DNA of 64,000 bases, taken from NCBI RefSeq assembly GCF_020184175.1, contig NC_065531.1, forward strand, positions 11,057,213 through 11,121,212, written 5' to 3'. Each line of letters opens with the position of its first letter. Position 1 is the stretch's first letter. Source of the DNA: Aphis gossypii (Eukaryota > Arthropoda > Insecta > Hemiptera > Aphididae). The notes under the pieces are model-generated. The model had not been told where the DNA came from. It was given only the letters and a program-made list of their open reading frames with translations, and searched no databases. A program made the position numbers and the translations under genes. Below, in pieces: positions 61,274 to 64,000 of the stretch.

Positions 61274-61905
61274 CTTACTACTTACCACTTAGACAATTAC
61301 CTGGCTAATATATAGTAGGTATGTAGCCATATAAGTGTAATATATAATACTTAAAGGTACCGTACCAATAAATAAAAATTAAAAAAAAAAAACCTTAGCA
61401 TTTGATTAATCAAGACGAAAAAATGCCGATATTTCACATTTTTCTATTCCCTGAGTAGTATCAGTCCATTTAATTATTGTGGTTTGTAAGTACTATTAGT
61501 AGGTAGTGGGAGCCACTGGGAGCCGGGAGATAATAAATATTAATCATACTCGACTGACGATTATTATTATGTTACAATTTTACCTTGAACGATTTGAACA
61601 AGTTGTTTTATAATTGCATAATGTTGATAAATCGTAGAATATAATAAGTAATAATTTGTGGGCAGTACTTATTACAACTGCGCAAAGTCTGCATTCTTCA
61701 ACATCTGAAATAGCAGTGTGTTATTTTTTTGAAGTGTAGGTACCTACCTATAATTGTTATAGGAGTAGTAGATATTTTTTTATTGTATGTTAAGTTGATT
61801 TTTTTACATTTTTTTTTAGTTTACATTTTTTTATTTCATAAAATTTGTTTGTTGTATATTTTAATGAAATTTTAAAGTTTCAGTTTTTGTGTCAGCTTTT
61901 TCACA

Positions 61906-62031
61906 ATGGTTCAAGCATGGTTTATGAAAGAAAATTGGAGTGGTGATCAACGTGAAGAACACCACATGCAACCTCCTGAATTTGTTGATTTGGATACTCT
62001 ATTTAAGCTCACATTAGTGGAACATTTCAAA
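61906..62031 (+). CDS. ADI1: Acireductone dioxygenase, first exon, truncated by window edge
   Basis: Forty-two codons run from ATG at 61906 (CACAATGG context) to a GTGTGT donor after 62031. They read MVQAWFMKENWSGDQREEHH and then QPPEFVDLDTLFKLTLVEHFK. This is the N-terminus of acireductone dioxygenase (M-V-x-A-W-x-M, DQR, HH, LxxLxxLxGVxxFK). The enzyme uses a bound metal ion to oxidise acireductone in the methionine salvage pathway; the metal-binding cupin part must lie beyond 64000. No further exon was seen in the remaining 2 kb. The donor is non-canonical after GT (GTGTGT) but the family match ends exactly there. Confidence 0.88.
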
Positions 62032-62134
62032 GTGTGTACTATATACCTACTTGATAAGTCAATAGTTGTTTTTAAATTATTTGTTCAATAGATAAATATC
62101 AATAGGTGTTTTCACTTTTCTGTGTAGATAGTAC

Positions 62135-62482
62135 CATAGGCGTGCAGAATTGTTTAAGTAAGGGTTACTTGACCTACTACAATCCAATTAGATAAATAAT
62201 GTCTCTATACTATAATAATTAGTTTATAATAAATTTAAATTTTTTATACGTTGTTTTATTGATAATGAAAATGAAGAATATTAGATGTGAATTTAATATT
62301 ATTATTGACTAGGTATCATCTATTATATTATACAATTAAAACAATTATTAATTTATATATTATATTACGTATACTTACTAACCTACTCTCAATAATCAGT
62401 TTTTAATAGGTAATTAAACAATTTTTCATCAAAAATTTAAAGTAGACACTAATTTTTTCAAGGTGCACACTGCACGCCTATG
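62135..62482. mobile_element. TIR element, 348 bp, in the first ADI1 intron
   Basis: CATAGGCGTGCAG at 62135 and its exact complement ending at 62482. The flanks share TAGATA but not at a fixed 8-bp offset, so the duplication is uncertain. The termini resemble those of the element at 32507. Confidence 0.6.
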
Positions 62483-62587
62483 GTAGATAATATTAAATTT
62501 TGTCTAACAAGATATTTTTTAGTTTTTATTTGTGTATTTTTAGTATGGTAGCACTATTGTTAGAATAATAGTTAATATCTACTACCC

Positions 62588-62909
62588 CAGCAGTTCCCAA
62601 CTTTTTGAGTTGTGCAGACTACCAATTTTGTAAAAAAAATCTTTAAGGCCCACAAATAGCACACCTATATATGTATTTATAATCATATGTATAATATATA
62701 TTATATGCATATAATATATGAGATAAAAATACATTCAAATGTTCAATACTGTTAATTGTTCGCTTAATGTACTGTAGTTAATATTGATTAAATATTATTA
62801 TAACCAGAAATATTATTAAGTATATAACAAAAATATATAATAATATTATTTTAAACATATATAATATTAAATATTATATGGTTCATGGTCCATGGGTTGG
62901 GAACTGCTG
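62588..62909. mobile_element. hAT-like MITE, 322 bp, in the first ADI1 intron
   Basis: The left end reads CAGCAGTTCCCAACTT and the complement of the right end CAGCAGTTCCCAACCC (14 of 16). The flanks TACTACCC / TACTCTAC are only partly alike. Same broad family as 22907-23110. Confidence 0.68.
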
Positions 62910-63344
62910 TACTCTACCCAATCATATTAACTTTTTTGAAATTTAATTTATGTTAAAGATTTATTTTTTGTTATAGTAGTTATATGATTGAAATTTGACA
63001 GTTTTGGTATTACCTAATCAGGGCCAGCACTAATATTTTTGGGGTCATGTGTCAATTTACATAGCTCTTTATTTAAAACCTCTATAAATGCAAAGATCTT
63101 TTTACCTAAATATAAAAAGTTTATGCGTAGTAAATACTTGGACTCTTTCAAAATTATTTTCTTAGATAATGCATTAAATTTGAACTATTTTTACCTACAA
63201 AAGTATACTAATGACTTATGAGTATGTGCATATCAATACGTTCACATAGAGTCCATGTTGTTTTTTTGAACTTAAGACTTTAGGATCTTGGGTTCCTGAG
63301 TGGCCCAGAAGTTTATTATAATATAATATTTGTGATACCTAATA

Positions 63345-63679
63345 CAGTTGAATTCCGATGATCCAGACTAATTAATGTCAAGGGTAATCCGGATAAGCAA
63401 ATATTTGGATGATTGACTTATTACATATCAAAGGACAAAGGTTATATAATTATATGAATGTATTGTATGTATGTATTTATTGTTAATACCTATGTATGTA
63501 ATATAATTTAAAATTCGTAACCATAAACAAATAATTTTATTAAAATATTTAACTGAAACAAAATAAGCTTTAGTTATGGTAATATGTGACATACTGACAT
63601 ATTTTAAAACTAAAAAAGCCAACTTTTTCTGTTTTTTTCTCGTCCGGTTGATTGGCTTTGGATAATCGGAGTTCTACTG
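63345..63679. mobile_element. pogo/Tigger-like MITE, 335 bp, TA duplication
   Basis: The left end reads CAGTTGAATTCCGATGATCC and the complement of the right end CAGTAGAACTCCGATTATCC (16 of 20). TA flanks both ends (63343-63344, 63680-63681). No transposase: the 64-codon minus frame inside is not coding-like. Confidence 0.8.
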
Positions 63680-64000
63680 TACCTATACGGCTTTACATAT
63701 CCGATTTTGAATAAAACAAAATATATAAAAATGTTAGTTTAATTTGAATGCCTACCAATATTTATTATAAATAATGATTAAAATCTGTTTTCTGAATTTC
63801 TGTGCTTTGTGCTAGATAATATCAATCTTCCCATTCTTAGCAGTCTTGTTTATAATAGTATAATATAATTCACTATATTATGTTAATGGTTTATAGACAC
63901 TTTATATTTTAAATTGTTTAACACTTCATGAACATTGAACAATTTAAAGCTTATTTATATCAAATATTCAAATGATAATAATAAGCAATACTTGATTTAA
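63680..64000. other. AT-rich intron sequence of ADI1
   Basis: No exon or element recognised before the window ends. Confidence 0.35.

Larger units (their letters stand above)
60442..61905. promoter_or_regulatory. Divergent LCMT1/ADI1 intergenic region
   Basis: Must contain the promoters of both divergent genes. It is dominated by palindromes and one MITE (listed separately). A degenerate direct repeat, TAGATAACATTATTATCACG then TAGATAATATTATTATCACG, precedes the first palindrome. No TATA box is assigned. Confidence 0.45.

Noticed and set aside
63005..63320. CAGGGCCAGCACTAA as a hAT end
   Set aside because: No complementary end or target duplication found in the remaining sequence.
1..64000. 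CRISPR arrays, rRNA, tRNA genes, bacterial operons
   Set aside because: None seen. Repeats are TIR elements or tandem copies, not spaced arrays; no cloverleaf with A and B boxes was recognised by eye. A tRNAscan run would be decisive.

Overview
The window looks like nuclear DNA of a hemipteran insect, most likely an aphid. It is strongly AT-rich, the motif TAGGTACCTA recurs throughout, genes are split by short GT..AG introns, and short inverted-repeat transposons (MITEs) and LINE remnants are abundant. The species call is inference from composition and protein flavour. Nothing prokaryotic or viral was seen.

Left part (1-12.2 kb), compact genes. The 5' end of a ZFR/Zn72D-type zinc-finger RNA-binding protein gene runs off the left edge on the minus strand (coding exons 1594-1643 and 605-741). 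POLR3K (RNA polymerase III subunit RPC10/RPC11) lies on the plus strand in two exons (6553-6732, 8652-8831). Convergent to it is an inhibitor-of-apoptosis gene on the minus strand (9658-12179, six coding exons, 482 aa) with two BIR domains and, unusually, two complete RING fingers in tandem at the C-terminus. I do not know this arrangement from any described IAP, and it is the main candidate novelty.

Middle (12.2-40.9 kb), gene-poor. This part holds a decayed pogo/Tigger transposon, several hAT-like MITEs and a 1,183-bp tandem duplication (23699-26064). Two GC-rich islands (about 14.8-15.9 kb and 36.6-37.3 kb) look like promoters or first exons. Three short stretches with coding-like composition (17866-17940, 18839-19033, 20139-20273) may belong to an unrecognised plus-strand gene.

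Right part (40.9-64 kb). A second IAP gene on the minus strand (40921-48710, eleven exons recognised) encodes BIR-BIR-UBA-acidic linker-RING. On the plus strand follows NKAIN (Na,K-ATPase beta-interacting membrane protein; seven exons 54577-56713, first exon not found). LCMT1 (PP2A leucine carboxyl methyltransferase; five exons 60441-59049, complete) is on the minus strand. ADI1 (acireductone dioxygenase of the methionine salvage pathway) starts divergently at 61906 and runs off the right edge. The LCMT1/ADI1 intergenic region holds two near-perfect palindromes flanking a MITE with a perfect 8-bp target duplication.

The two IAP genes share a family, chromosome and strand but differ in layout: one DIAP1-like with an extra RING, one DIAP2/cIAP-like with a UBA. 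The other genes are unrelated housekeeping or neuronal genes. Most remaining sequence is AT-rich intron or spacer; at least a dozen TIR elements could be delimited, several with intact target-site duplications.
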